From an uncultured Verrucomicrobiota bacterium (GTDB taxonomy: Bacteria > Verrucomicrobiota > Verrucomicrobiia > Limisphaerales > UBA9464), in assembly GCA_903835555.1 (NCBI GenBank), contig CAILNN010000007.1:80342-112418 (forward strand): DNA of 32,077 bases, read 5' to 3'. This document shows positions 7,933-16,339 of this stretch, one piece after another (positions within the stretch are counted from its first letter, which is position 1; every line of letters begins with the position of its first letter). The position numbers and the translations under genes were made by a program. The notes beneath the pieces were generated by a model, which ran no database searches, was not told the DNA's origin, and saw nothing but the letters and a program-made list of their open reading frames with translations.

Positions 7933-9516
7933 ATGTCGCGTTCGCCGATTGCACGTTTGGTTATTCAACTCTATCGAGATTCCCGAGGCGCAGCCTCTGC
8001 ACAAATGCCCGTCGACGAGTTTGTCGATTGGCAAGCCCAATTCCGGAGTTCACGCCGTGAGTTTCTGGGCCAATCAGGAAGGACGATCTTCGCTGCTGCT
8101 GCTGCGACGGCCAGTTTCAGTGGTTCGCTAAGCGCAGCACCCACATCAACCAAGAAAATCGCCGTTGTCGGTGCTGGCTTGGCTGGACTCACGTGCGCGT
8201 GGCGACTGCGCCAGGCAGGATTTAATGCGACCGTTTATGAAGCCAATGCCCGTCTGGGGGGCCGGTGCTACACGCGTCGTGGTTTCTTTGCTCAGAATCA
8301 AATTGTCGAACGCGGCGGCGAACTAATCGATACCGATCACACAGCCGTGCAAGGCTTGGCCGCAGAATTGGGATTGCCGCTGGACGATCTGCACGCCGCA
8401 GAACCGGCCGGGACACTGCCCTTCTACCATTTCGGAGGTAAAGCCTACACTTATACCCAGATTCTCAAGCCCTTCCAGGCCATTTATCCGGCCCTTCAAT
8501 CCGATCTTAACGCAGTTGGGAACGTAGACTATACCACGAGCACACCCCGGGGAACGCAACTGGACTTTACCAGCTTGGCGGAATACGTCGAACAACTGAC
8601 CGAACCAAACGAGGATGATGTTCTAGCGGGATTGCTTAATGTGGCCTACAATGAGGAATTCGGAGCCGAGACGAACCAGCAAACCGGCCTGAATTTACTT
8701 TACCTGCTTGGGTATTCCGCCCGGGACCCATTTCAGATTTACGGAAACTCTGATGAACGGTTTCATATTCGTGGTGGAAATGATCAATTGGTCTCTGGAC
8801 TTGGATCGCTTTTGGGTAATTCGATACAAACGGGCTCACCACTGACGGCGATTCGGAAGCTAACAGATGGACGATACACGCTTACTTTCGATAGCGGATG
8901 CTCTACGCGTCCGACCACGGTTGACCACGTTGTGCTGGCACTTCCCTTTGCCGTCCTGCGTGCATCGGTTGATTTCTCGAAGGCCGGCTTCAGCCCGTTG
9001 AAGCAAACTGCCATCCAAACACTGGGGATGGGTGCCAACGCGAAACTACAGATGCAGTTCCGTTCGCGGCATTGGAACACCTTGGGAAACAACGGCGATA
9101 CTTATTCCGATACCGGGTATCAAAACACTTGGGAAAGCACCCGCGCTCAATCAGGAAACAACGGCATTCTGGTCAATTTCACCGGTGGAAATACCACACT
9201 GGAGTACGCCACCGACACCATGAATCAAATTGTTAGTGAAGCGCTGGGAGCTTTGGAGCCCGTCCTGCCGGGCCTCTCATCAAAGTACAACGGATTGTCG
9301 ACCCTCGATTACTGGCCCGGAAACCCGTGGAGCCGAGGCTCTTACGCCTATTGGAAGGTTGGACAGTACACGACCATCGCCGGGAGCGAAGGGGTCCGCG
9401 AAGGCAACGTCCATTTTTGCGGCGAGCACACTTCATTCAACTGGCAGGGCTATCTGAATGGGGCAGTCGACTCGGGAAATGCGGCAGCGGCTGAAGTGAT
9501 TGCTGATTTTGATTAA
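7933..9516 (+). CDS. Tat-type FAD-dependent amine oxidase
   Basis: Flavin amine oxidase of 527 residues (monoamine or L-amino-acid oxidase superfamily), which oxidises amines to imines and yields H2O2. A twin-arginine motif SRREFL (R41, R42) is followed by an Ala/Ser-rich hydrophobic stretch to about residue 69, so export of the folded flavoprotein is likely. The dinucleotide-binding fold starts at about 75 with VVGAGLAGL, then YEANARLGGRCYTRR. Near the C-terminus, NVHFCGEHTSFNWQGYLNGAVDSG matches the FAD-contacting end of the family (split here only by reading as one segment). The Tat motif sits about 40 residues in, so the N-terminal region is long. It lies between two related inverted-repeat elements. 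The substrate cannot be told. Confidence 0.9.
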   Translation: MSRSPIARLVIQLYRDSRGAASAQMPVDEFVDWQAQFRSSRREFLGQSGRTIFAAAAATASFSGSLSAAPTSTKKIAVVGAGLAGLTCAWRLRQAGFNATVYEANARLGGRCYTRRGFFAQNQIVERGGELIDTDHTAVQGLAAELGLPLDDLHAAEPAGTLPFYHFGGKAYTYTQILKPFQAIYPALQSDLNAVGNVDYTTSTPRGTQLDFTSLAEYVEQLTEPNEDDVLAGLLNVAYNEEFGAETNQQTGLNLLYLLGYSARDPFQIYGNSDERFHIRGGNDQLVSGLGSLLGNSIQTGSPLTAIRKLTDGRYTLTFDSGCSTRPTTVDHVVLALPFAVLRASVDFSKAGFSPLKQTAIQTLGMGANAKLQMQFRSRHWNTLGNNGDTYSDTGYQNTWESTRAQSGNNGILVNFTGGNTTLEYATDTMNQIVSEALGALEPVLPGLSSKYNGLSTLDYWPGNPWSRGSYAYWKVGQYTTIAGSEGVREGNVHFCGEHTSFNWQGYLNGAVDSGNAAAAEVIADFD

Positions 9517-9690
9517 GGGTGTTTGTGGACTGGCACTAGTTCTACTTTGTTAGGCGATTGGCGAAATACAATGGTCAGTCATCTCAAGTGTAACACAAAT
9601 CATCATCGGCCATGCTGAAGTCATGGCAGCGAGGCACGAGCGAAACCACCGGCTTCCGCGATAAACCACCAATCCTTTCAAATAGAATTC

Positions 9691-9769
9691 GGGCGTGTTT
9701 TCACAATGCATTTGCCGGTCTGCTGGCAAAAACAGGCGCATACAGAAAAAGGCATTTTGAAAACCCGCC
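9691..9769. mobile_element. Short inverted-repeat element related to the one at 7711-7863
   Basis: A 79-bp imperfect palindrome. Its left arm (GCGTGTTTTCACAATGCATT, from 9693) closely matches the reverse complement of the right arm of the 7711-7863 element, and its right arm (GCATTTTGAAAACCCG) matches the reverse complement of that element's left arm. It is thus an oppositely oriented copy that lacks most of the interior. The pair flanks the amine oxidase gene. Confidence 0.6.
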
Positions 9770-9778
9770 TTAGGAACA

Positions 9779-9831
9779 AAACCCCGGGGTTGGCCCGTTT
9801 TTGGGCCTACCCCACGGTGGGGTTTACAGAT
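9779..9831 (-). terminator. Hairpin cluster downstream of the Gly-rich protein gene
   Basis: Three adjacent hairpins: AACCCCGGGGTT, GGCCC/GGGCC with a T-rich loop, and ACCCCA/TGGGGT. Read on the minus strand, the last is followed by TTTTG. They lie about 110 bp beyond the stop of the minus-strand gene at 9941, so they may end that operon's transcript. The T tract is short, so termination is tentative. Confidence 0.35.
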
Positions 9832-9940
9832 TCATTCAAAGCCTACGGGGTTGCGGTATTCCCGAACTGAGGCGTCTCCCCAAGTGCGAAGGCAGGACGT
9901 CGCCGTTGACCTTGGCAGACGGTACGACCGTTTCATCACA

Positions 9941-11128
9941 CTATTTTTCTTCGCGGGAATCGTCGTTTGCGACCACTCGCACCCGTTTCGCGAACTCTTC
10001 CCGGGTGATGCGGGCCTCGGCCACGTCTTGCACCGCAGACATGGGAACCTCAAGGGTCAGACTGGTGCCCGGGTTCGGACCGTTTTCGTCTACGGTTTCG
10101 GTGGCTTGGATCACACTCACGCCAGTCACTCCTGAACCGCCTACGGCCCCGCCCCCGCCCGGTACCAACTGTTCCTCAATTACTTTTTCAACCGCTTCCG
10201 TAGGGTGGTTTCGCGCGGATTGTCCATGGACATGGACTACTAACTTATCAGTGGGCAGCATCGACTTGATGTTCGAGGCGTGCCGAAGGGCTCCAATCAA
10301 TCGATCGGTCAACTGTTTGACGCGATCGGCTTGGTATTCGACCTCCGCAGGAGCTCCGCCACCCCCAACCGAGCCTCCTCCGAACCCCCCGAATCCGCTC
10401 ATCCCCGCTCCTCCACCGCTGCGGGTGAAGGTCCTTACCCCAGAGCGACCGGCGTCCCCTGCCCCGTGAACTCCGGTAACCTCGCGGCGCGCCACTTCCC
10501 AGGCGGCATCGGTGGCGTTGGTGTCTTTGCCACCGGTTGCAGCCAACTTGGGTGGCGCTACCAGGGGGTAATCCACGTCGATGAGAAAAACCGCTCCGTA
10601 TCCATCGAGGTAGAGTGCATCGAGTTCTCGGTGTTCGCCGAAGCTGACGCCTCCAAAATCGAAGCGGAAGCTGGCCCGTGTGTTGGATTCTGGATTGGCG
10701 GCTTTGGTCAACAACCGGGACATGATGGCCAATTCAGATCGGGTCTGAGAAATGGGCGCACTTCGTTCGCTGGAACCTGGAATGACCAACAGGCGACTGG
10801 CTGCCGATCCACTCAATCCGAAGCGCATGGTCGAAACCGCCCGCCCCGCATGACTGGTGGCCCGCTTGATCTCATCGATGGAGCGGTGGATTTGCTGTTG
10901 AATCGCAGCTGATGGATCGGTGGGCTCGCTTGCTGTGGATTCGACCGTGGCGGTGAACGTTCGGACGCCGCCGTCGCCGATATTAACCGTCGAGGTCGTG
11001 CTCCCACCGCCAAACCCTGGTGAAGGTGGAGGAGTCTGTGCGATGGCCGAATGAATGGCCAGGAGGCCGAGACTCAAGGCGAGTGCGGAAGTCGTGGCGA
11101 AACGATGGGAATGTGAATCAGTGATCAT
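9941..11128 (-). CDS. Exported Gly-rich protein of unknown function, ECF-linked
   Basis: Protein of 395 residues with a signal peptide (hydrophobic core about 11-30, ending SAIAQ). The mature part begins with a Pro/Gly-rich segment, has a conserved-looking core (FRFDFGGVSFGEHRELDALYLDGYGAVFLIDVDYPLV) read here as two adjoining blocks, then a Gly-rich linker with repeated GFGG and SVGGGG units, and a second mixed alpha/beta region ending near VANDDSREEK. I do not recognise a named domain. It is the third gene of a minus-strand operon, 20 bp after the anti-sigma gene, so it is probably a cell-envelope protein tied to that sigma pathway, as a target or signal component. That role is inferred from position only. 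Confidence 0.75.
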   Translation of the reverse strand: MITDSHSHRFATTSALALSLGLLAIHSAIAQTPPPSPGFGGGSTTSTVNIGDGGVRTFTATVESTASEPTDPSAAIQQQIHRSIDEIKRATSHAGRAVSTMRFGLSGSAASRLLVIPGSSERSAPISQTRSELAIMSRLLTKAANPESNTRASFRFDFGGVSFGEHRELDALYLDGYGAVFLIDVDYPLVAPPKLAATGGKDTNATDAAWEVARREVTGVHGAGDAGRSGVRTFTRSGGGAGMSGFGGFGGGSVGGGGAPAEVEYQADRVKQLTDRLIGALRHASNIKSMLPTDKLVVHVHGQSARNHPTEAVEKVIEEQLVPGGGGAVGGSGVTGVSVIQATETVDENGPNPGTSLTLEVPMSAVQDVAEARITREEFAKRVRVVANDDSREEK

Positions 11129-11148
11129 AGAATACAGTGTTATCAGTC

Positions 11149-11826
11149 TTAGCGAAGATTATCCGGGAAAGCGTTGGTGCCCGGGCTGGTCAGCACGACG
11201 GGTACGGTCAGTCCCGAGGCGAGCCAATTGAACTGGGATTCGGCTTGCCGGAAGCCGGTGCCTGTTTGCCTGGCAAGGACCGTGAGAGAATTTTGCAGGT
11301 CTGCATAATCAAGTGCGCGCTCTTGATCGTAAGCACGTAGTTGGTTGGCCAGTTGAACTTGGTCTTCGGCGCGAACACGGACCAGTTCTCTCGATAGATT
11401 GGCGATGAGTTGGCGATTTTCCTCCCGAACAGCGGACGAAAGGTCCCGGCTTATGCGGTCTGCATCCCGTTGCCGTTCAAGGTCAAATTGATGCTGCCAT
11501 TCGTCGTGGGCTGCTGTCAGTCGCTGGTCAAGCTCGCGCTGGGTCACCCTTCCCCGACTTCCAACCGAAAAGCCGAGACCCAAGGTCAGTAGGACCATTG
11601 CCGCCCATTGAAGAGCGCCCGCTGGATTGAATGATAAGCGTCGCTTGGGGGAGCTCACCAATCGGCCCCCGTCGGTATCGAGTGCCGTGAGGGTGGATTT
11701 CCAACTCTCCAACTGCTGACGGCAGGTGGGGCAAACCGCCAGGTGAGCCTCATACTCATGCCGACTCTTAGCGGGCAATTCGCCGTACAGGTAGTCCATC
11801 CAGGATTCCGGATTGGGGTGGTTCAT
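11149..11826 (-). CDS. Membrane anti-sigma factor with zinc-finger-like N-terminus
   Basis: Protein of 225 residues with the layout of a ZAS-type anti-sigma factor. The N-terminal cytoplasmic part has H28-x3-C32-x2-C35 (HLAVCPTC), the zinc-binding signature that holds an ECF sigma factor. One transmembrane helix follows at about 70-88 (ALQWAAMVLLTLGLGF). The rest, about 90-205, is rich in charged and Gln residues and predicted by eye to be a long helical or coiled-coil periplasmic region. It lies 31 bp after the sigma gene, so it very likely inhibits that factor until an envelope signal releases it. The zinc motif and position are seen; regulation by proteolysis is only a family expectation. 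Confidence 0.87.
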   Translation of the reverse strand: MNHPNPESWMDYLYGELPAKSRHEYEAHLAVCPTCRQQLESWKSTLTALDTDGGRLVSSPKRRLSFNPAGALQWAAMVLLTLGLGFSVGSRGRVTQRELDQRLTAAHDEWQHQFDLERQRDADRISRDLSSAVREENRQLIANLSRELVRVRAEDQVQLANQLRAYDQERALDYADLQNSLTVLARQTGTGFRQAESQFNWLASGLTVPVVLTSPGTNAFPDNLR

Positions 11827-11857
11827 AAATGTCTTTTGCGATTAGAAGATGAATATG

Positions 11858-12451
11858 CTATGAGTCCCGCAAATGGTTCACCTGCGGCGCGAGGCGGTTG
11901 AGGGCTTCCACCATCCGGGATTTAACGGTGCCCTCGGGAATCCCGAGAACCTCGGCTATTTCCGAAAATTTAAGCCCTTCATAATGCCGTAGTATCACCA
12001 CTGACCGATAGGGTTCCGCCAATCGACTCAAGGCCAATCGAACCATTTCCGCCTGTTCCAAGTGCGCGACCTTTTGGTCGGGACTCAATCCAGGGGCTTC
12101 AGATTCTGGTGGACCGTCGGGTTCGTCTTCTGAATCCAACGCTTTGGGAAAGCCAACAGGATGGCGACTCTGGTACCGGGCTTCATCGCGGCAGAGGTTG
12201 AGGGCTATCTGCCAAAGCCAGGTCGAGAACTTCCCCTGCGGCTGATAGTCCTTTCGACGGGTGAAGACCCGTAGAAACGCTTCCTGGGCCAAGTCTTCGC
12301 CACGATGCAGGTCGCCAGTCATCCGGGTGCAAAGCCGCTGAATCGGGGTCTGCCATCTCTGGACCAATTCTCCAAAGGCCGCAGCGTCGCCGTGTTGCTG
12401 GACACGCCACATCGTCTGCTCGTCGCTGGGAGAAAAGGGATGACGGATCAT
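11858..12451 (-). CDS. ECF RNA polymerase sigma factor
   Basis: Sigma-70 family ECF factor of 197 residues that directs RNA polymerase to alternative promoters. Region 2 is at about 20-90 (FGELVQRWQTPIQRL, GEDLAQEAFLRVF, GKFSTWLWQIALNLCRDEAR). Region 4 is at about 135-190 (LAEPYRSVVILRHYEGLKFS, EIAEVLGIPEGTVKSRM), a helix-turn-helix. A linker rich in Asp, Glu and Pro lies between them. The ATG at 12451 is chosen since the 57 extra residues of the longer frame to 12622 overlap the divergent oxidoreductase gene and look unlike sigma sequence. It is the first gene of an operon with its anti-sigma factor and a Gly-rich exported protein. Autoregulation is typical but no promoter motif was verified. 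Confidence 0.93.
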   Translation of the reverse strand: MIRHPFSPSDEQTMWRVQQHGDAAAFGELVQRWQTPIQRLCTRMTGDLHRGEDLAQEAFLRVFTRRKDYQPQGKFSTWLWQIALNLCRDEARYQSRHPVGFPKALDSEDEPDGPPESEAPGLSPDQKVAHLEQAEMVRLALSRLAEPYRSVVILRHYEGLKFSEIAEVLGIPEGTVKSRMVEALNRLAPQVNHLRDS

Positions 12452-12543
12452 GGTATCCAATGGGTGTAACGCCGCAGCCGGGCAAATCGTTCGGAAAAAA
12501 GTTGAGGCCTGTTCAATTGCCGGGTTCGCGGTATTCTCGCTCC

Positions 12544-14784
12544 ATGGCCTATGAAGTGATCCCCACAGCGGGCGAACGCTGGCGTCATCGGGTGCCCTTT
12601 GGGCTACTGAGCACCAAGCCACGCCATTTTCGCGATATGTTTCAGGTGTTGTGGCGCAATCGCGACAACCTCGGCTATGCGTATCGGGTGATCACTCGCG
12701 GGGTCTGCGACGGCTGTGCGCTGGGCGTGGCCGGGCTGCACGATTGGACCATCGACGGCGTCCATCTCTGCATGACCCGCTTGAACCTCCTGAGGCTCAA
12801 TACCATGCCTGCATTTGATCCTGCCTTGCTGGAGGACGTCAAATCGCTCAAGGGCAAATCGAACGCGGAATTGCGGGAGTTGGGTCGATTGGCCTATCCG
12901 ATGATCCGGCGACAGGGTGAGCCAGGCTTTCGGCGGATCAGTTGGGCAGACGCCCGGCGACGAATCGCCCGGAAAATTCGGGCGACGAACCCGCGCCGCG
13001 TCGCCTTCTTTGTGACGGCCCGTGGGGTGACCAACGAGGTCTACTATATGTCCCAGAAAGTCGCGCGCTTTCTCGGCACGAACCATATCGATAATGCGGC
13101 ACGCCTCTGTCATGCACCAAGCACCGGGGCGATGAAATACGCACTAGGGGTGGCGGCCAGTACGTGCAGCTACAAGGATTGGTATGGCACTGACCTGATC
13201 GTCTTTTGGGGAGCGAATCCGGCCAATGACCAACCGGTCACGACCAAGTACCTGCACGAGGCAAAGCTCCTCGGCACCAAAGTGGTGTTGGTGAATCCGT
13301 ATCTGGAACCGGGGATGAAACGGTATTGGGTGCCATCTACGGCTGCCAGCGCCGTTTTCGGGACTGGCATCGCCGATTGGTGGTTTCCGGTTTCTCAGGG
13401 TGGGGACATTGCTTTTATCTACGGTGTTCTCAAGGTCCTTCAAACCGAGGGCGCGGTGAATCGTGAATTTATCGACCAACACACCCGGGGATGGGACGAA
13501 CTACTGCACGAAATGAACCGACATGAGTTCTCTGAACTGGAGCGGCTCAGCGGGCTTCCGAAGGCAGCGATGGAGGAAATGGCTCGTTTGTTGGCGAAAG
13601 CGAAAAACGCGGTGTTCGTCTGGAGTATGGGGATCACCCAACACGCAGCTGGCGGCGACGGTGTATCGATGGTTCTCAACCTCGGGCTGGCACGCGGCTA
13701 TGTGGGGCGGGAAAAGAACGGATTGGTTCCCATTCGCGGCCATAGCTCCGTGCAAGGTGGGGCGGAAATGGGGTGTTATTCGACCGCACTGCCGGGTGGA
13801 AAACCATTGACGCCGGAAAATCTGGCGGCTCTGAGCTCCGCCTACGGGTTCCCCATTCCGGAGTGGCCAGGATTGAACTCAGTTGAAATGGTGGAGAGTG
13901 CCGGACGCGGCGAACTCGATATTCTCTATTGTCTGGGCGGAAATTTTCTCCGCACGTTACCCGATCCGAAAGCAGTCGCCCGATGTCTGGAAAAGGTCCC
14001 TTTCCGGGTGCATCAAGACATCATCCTGACCGATCAGATGCTGCTCGATCCGGCTGAAGAAGTCTTGTTCCTTCCAGCCCAAACCCGCTACGAACAGTCC
14101 GGCGGTGGCATTGAAACCACCACCGAACGGCGGATTATCTTTTCGCCCGAGATTCCCCGTCAGGTCGGTGAGGCCAAAGCCGAATGGGATATCTTACGGG
14201 AAATCGCAGCCGAAGCGTGGCCTGAACGCGCTCATCTCCTTGGATGCAATAGCGGCCAGGCCATTCGAGAGGAGATCGCCCGGATCGTGCCCTTTTATAC
14301 CGGTTGCGAGAAACTTTCCAAAACTGGCGACGGTGTCCAATACGGTGGACCCCGCCTATGCGAAGATGGTGTTTTTCCCACGGCCGATGGCAAGGCCCAC
14401 TTTAAGGTGATCGCCCTTCCGGGCGGCAAAAGCGGTGCACCCGATCCTGTCGAAGGTGCTCCAACGTTTGTGGTTTCAACCCGACGGGGAAAACAATTCA
14501 ACACGCTCATTTACGCCGAAGTCGATCCGCTTACCGGAGCCGGACGCGACGCCGTCTTCATGAACGAAGAGGACGCGCACCAGCTTGGTGTTGCACACGG
14601 CCAGAACATTCGATTGGAGAATACACATGGGAGCTACGACGGATCGGTCTTTGTCGCGCCGGTTGCACGGGGAAATCTGCAAGTCCACTGGCCGGAAGGA
14701 AATGTCATCTTGCCCGGGGGAATTACCGATCCGACCAGCGGAGTGCCGGATTACAATACGGCGGTGACGGTGAGTCGAAGGTAA
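12544..14784 (+). CDS. FdhF/YdeP-family molybdopterin oxidoreductase
   Basis: Molybdenum-cofactor enzyme of 746 residues, related to formate dehydrogenase alpha subunits and the YdeP group linked to acid resistance in E. coli. Near the N-terminus C55-x2-C58-x17-C76 may bind an iron-sulfur cluster. At ARLCHAPSTGAM, C189 lines up by motif with the Sec/Cys that ligates Mo in formate dehydrogenase H (V-Sec-HGPS). Later blocks fit the fold: VFWGANPANDQPVTTKYL, VFVWSMGITQHAAGGDGV, and a C-terminal molybdopterin-dinucleotide domain from about 645 (VVSTRRGKQFNT). The ATG at 12544 is preferred over the GTG at 12460, whose added residues are basic and unlike the family. It is divergent from the ECF sigma operon with a 92-bp spacer. 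The actual substrate is unknown. Confidence 0.9.
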   Translation: MAYEVIPTAGERWRHRVPFGLLSTKPRHFRDMFQVLWRNRDNLGYAYRVITRGVCDGCALGVAGLHDWTIDGVHLCMTRLNLLRLNTMPAFDPALLEDVKSLKGKSNAELRELGRLAYPMIRRQGEPGFRRISWADARRRIARKIRATNPRRVAFFVTARGVTNEVYYMSQKVARFLGTNHIDNAARLCHAPSTGAMKYALGVAASTCSYKDWYGTDLIVFWGANPANDQPVTTKYLHEAKLLGTKVVLVNPYLEPGMKRYWVPSTAASAVFGTGIADWWFPVSQGGDIAFIYGVLKVLQTEGAVNREFIDQHTRGWDELLHEMNRHEFSELERLSGLPKAAMEEMARLLAKAKNAVFVWSMGITQHAAGGDGVSMVLNLGLARGYVGREKNGLVPIRGHSSVQGGAEMGCYSTALPGGKPLTPENLAALSSAYGFPIPEWPGLNSVEMVESAGRGELDILYCLGGNFLRTLPDPKAVARCLEKVPFRVHQDIILTDQMLLDPAEEVLFLPAQTRYEQSGGGIETTTERRIIFSPEIPRQVGEAKAEWDILREIAAEAWPERAHLLGCNSGQAIREEIARIVPFYTGCEKLSKTGDGVQYGGPRLCEDGVFPTADGKAHFKVIALPGGKSGAPDPVEGAPTFVVSTRRGKQFNTLIYAEVDPLTGAGRDAVFMNEEDAHQLGVAHGQNIRLENTHGSYDGSVFVAPVARGNLQVHWPEGNVILPGGITDPTSGVPDYNTAVTVSRR

Positions 14785-15067
14785 AGAAAAGATTTTACAT
14801 TCGTTATCATTATCCCACTCGCTTCCGTCGAGGTCAGGCTAAGTATAATTGGGGTTGGATTGCATGCCCCTTGTGGTTCGGACCGCCCCAACGGGGCAAA
14901 CAGACCTCCAGCGGGCATGGGGTACCGGCGCGACCGATCAGACAGTGGGTAAATCAACTGGCCGATTGGCACGGCGCGAAGCCCTTTTCCATCGGGGCTC
15001 GGGTCAGGCTCTGAGGCTGGAGGACACGCTGGAAGGGGCTCCGAATAAATCGCATATTGGACGAATT
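14785..15067. other. Intergenic region with a structured repeat
   Basis: This 283-bp gap lies between convergent genes (the oxidoreductase and the DUF6600-type gene). It holds the nested inverted repeat at 14863-14919. Nothing in it looks like a protein gene, and no clear intrinsic terminator was seen. Confidence 0.5.
14863..14919. repeat. Nested inverted repeat sharing a 15-bp core with 27082-27096
   Basis: Outer arms CATGCCC (14863-14869) and GGGCATG (14913-14919) enclose an inner hairpin GCCCC-AAC-GGGGC (14885-14897). The segment GTGGTTCGGACCGCC (14873-14887) is repeated exactly at 27082-27096, where it is also followed by a GACCT-containing stretch. Both copies lie between genes. This suggests a dispersed, hairpin-forming intergenic repeat; a structured RNA is possible but unproven. 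Confidence 0.55.
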
Positions 15068-16339
15068 TTACGGATGATGATCGGGCTTTCCCTTTGTGGT
15101 CGTCGTTGTCCGGGTGGGGGTAGTCCGCGGGGGCTGCTGGGCAGCGACACGAGAGCGTAAGTCAACGTTGTGGGGGCTGCTGACATTGTGGACTGCCGCT
15201 CCATGCTCAACCGTCATCTGATGGTGTACGTCCACGACTTCCACTCGTACCCCAGTGTGAACGGCGACATGGTCTCGTCCAAACCCCTCGACGACAAACC
15301 GACCGTGGTCTTCCCGATAGGCATTGTGCATTTGACTGCTGCGAAAGACGATTTCCACCCGCTCGTGGGGAACATAGTACCCACGGTAATCGTGAACCCA
15401 GAGATGGTCGTAACCGACAAACGTGTAGGCTCGATATCCGATACCAAAATCGAAATCGACGCCGACCGCGACACCTCGGTAACGCAACCCGACGCCAACG
15501 ACATATTCTGCGTGAGGTGGCAACGGTGCCCATCCGTAATAGCCGGGCGAATGTCGCCAGCAAACCCACGACGGTGCCCAGTTATAGCCAGGTACCCAGA
15601 CCCATCCGTAGGCCGGGTCGATGGTCCATCGTCCGTAGTGAAACACAACTGAACCCCATGGGTCATCTGCCTGCCAATACCAACCAGCGTCGGTATAAAC
15701 CCAATGACCGCCCTGACAATAGGGACGCCAGTCCGGATCGCGGAGGGCAATTCCTGGACGCCATACGGTTCCGTATTCTGGGACGGTCACCCAGGATCCG
15801 TACGGGCTTAGCTGTTGCTGGAAATAGGGCATGTCAACCTGCGTGGAACCGGCAGCCGAGCCATCGACCGGGGCTGCGCCGGGCATCGGTGCCGGACCGG
15901 TGTCCACAGCGGACGGAGCAGGTCCGCCCGGAAAGTAGGTTACCTTTGGGGTGGTCGGCGGTACGTAGGTGTTTTGCGCTGGGGGAACAGTGGGGACGGC
16001 GGGGTTCGGCGATGCCGCCGGGGCAGTCGGAGAAGGACTCGCGGGTCCACCTCCAGACGATTGAAGCAGGGAGGACATGACCGCCGAGGAGACGCCCTTG
16101 GTATTGAGGTAGATGATGTCGTCCGAGGTGAGTTGAATTGGGGTTCGGCTATTGCGGATGAAGGCGAGGATGACGTCGTCGTTCACCTTGGCGGAAGCCA
16201 GTTTACCGACGTCTTCGACGCCCGGCGAAAGAGCGACCGTTTGAGCTTGAACTGTTATTAAGCCGACAGCAATGCAGACCAAGATGTTGATAGCCAGGTA
16301 CTTGACGGTTATTATCCGAGCAACACAAAACCGGTTCAT
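15068..16339 (-). CDS. Exported DUF6600-type Trp/Tyr/Gly-rich protein
   Basis: Protein of 423 residues from the ATG at 16339, which is followed by a hydrophobic signal segment (about 11-30, ending VQAQT). A short helical region (about 35-85, LASAKVNDDVILAFIRNSRT) precedes a Pro/Ala/Ser-rich linker. The core, about 165-310, repeats aromatic blocks such as YGSWVTVPEYGTVWRP, WGSVVFHYGRWTIDP, GWVWVPGYNWAPSWVCWR and YYGWAPLPP, typical of the DUF6600 group. The tail is His/Val-rich and ends in a Thr/Pro/Lys-rich stretch. It is probably a surface or envelope protein of unknown function. An in-frame start at 16378 would add 13 residues before the signal and is less likely. Confidence 0.82.
   Translation of the reverse strand: MNRFCVARIITVKYLAINILVCIAVGLITVQAQTVALSPGVEDVGKLASAKVNDDVILAFIRNSRTPIQLTSDDIIYLNTKGVSSAVMSSLLQSSGGGPASPSPTAPAASPNPAVPTVPPAQNTYVPPTTPKVTYFPGGPAPSAVDTGPAPMPGAAPVDGSAAGSTQVDMPYFQQQLSPYGSWVTVPEYGTVWRPGIALRDPDWRPYCQGGHWVYTDAGWYWQADDPWGSVVFHYGRWTIDPAYGWVWVPGYNWAPSWVCWRHSPGYYGWAPLPPHAEYVVGVGLRYRGVAVGVDFDFGIGYRAYTFVGYDHLWVHDYRGYYVPHERVEIVFRSSQMHNAYREDHGRFVVEGFGRDHVAVHTGVRVEVVDVHHQMTVEHGAAVHNVSSPHNVDLRSRVAAQQPPRTTPTRTTTTTKGKPDHHP

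Larger units (their letters stand above)
9517..9940. other. Intergenic region with inverted repeats and hairpins
   Basis: No supported gene lies between the amine oxidase and the convergent Gly-rich protein gene. The left part (9517-9690) shows nothing distinctive. The right part holds the inverted-repeat element at 9691-9769 and a set of short hairpins at 9779-9831. Small open frames here match no known family. Confidence 0.55.

Noticed and set aside
9801-10469. 222-codon plus-strand open frame
   Set aside because: It is an antisense shadow of the Gly-rich exported protein gene; its Pro/Ser-rich composition mirrors the Gly codons on the other strand.
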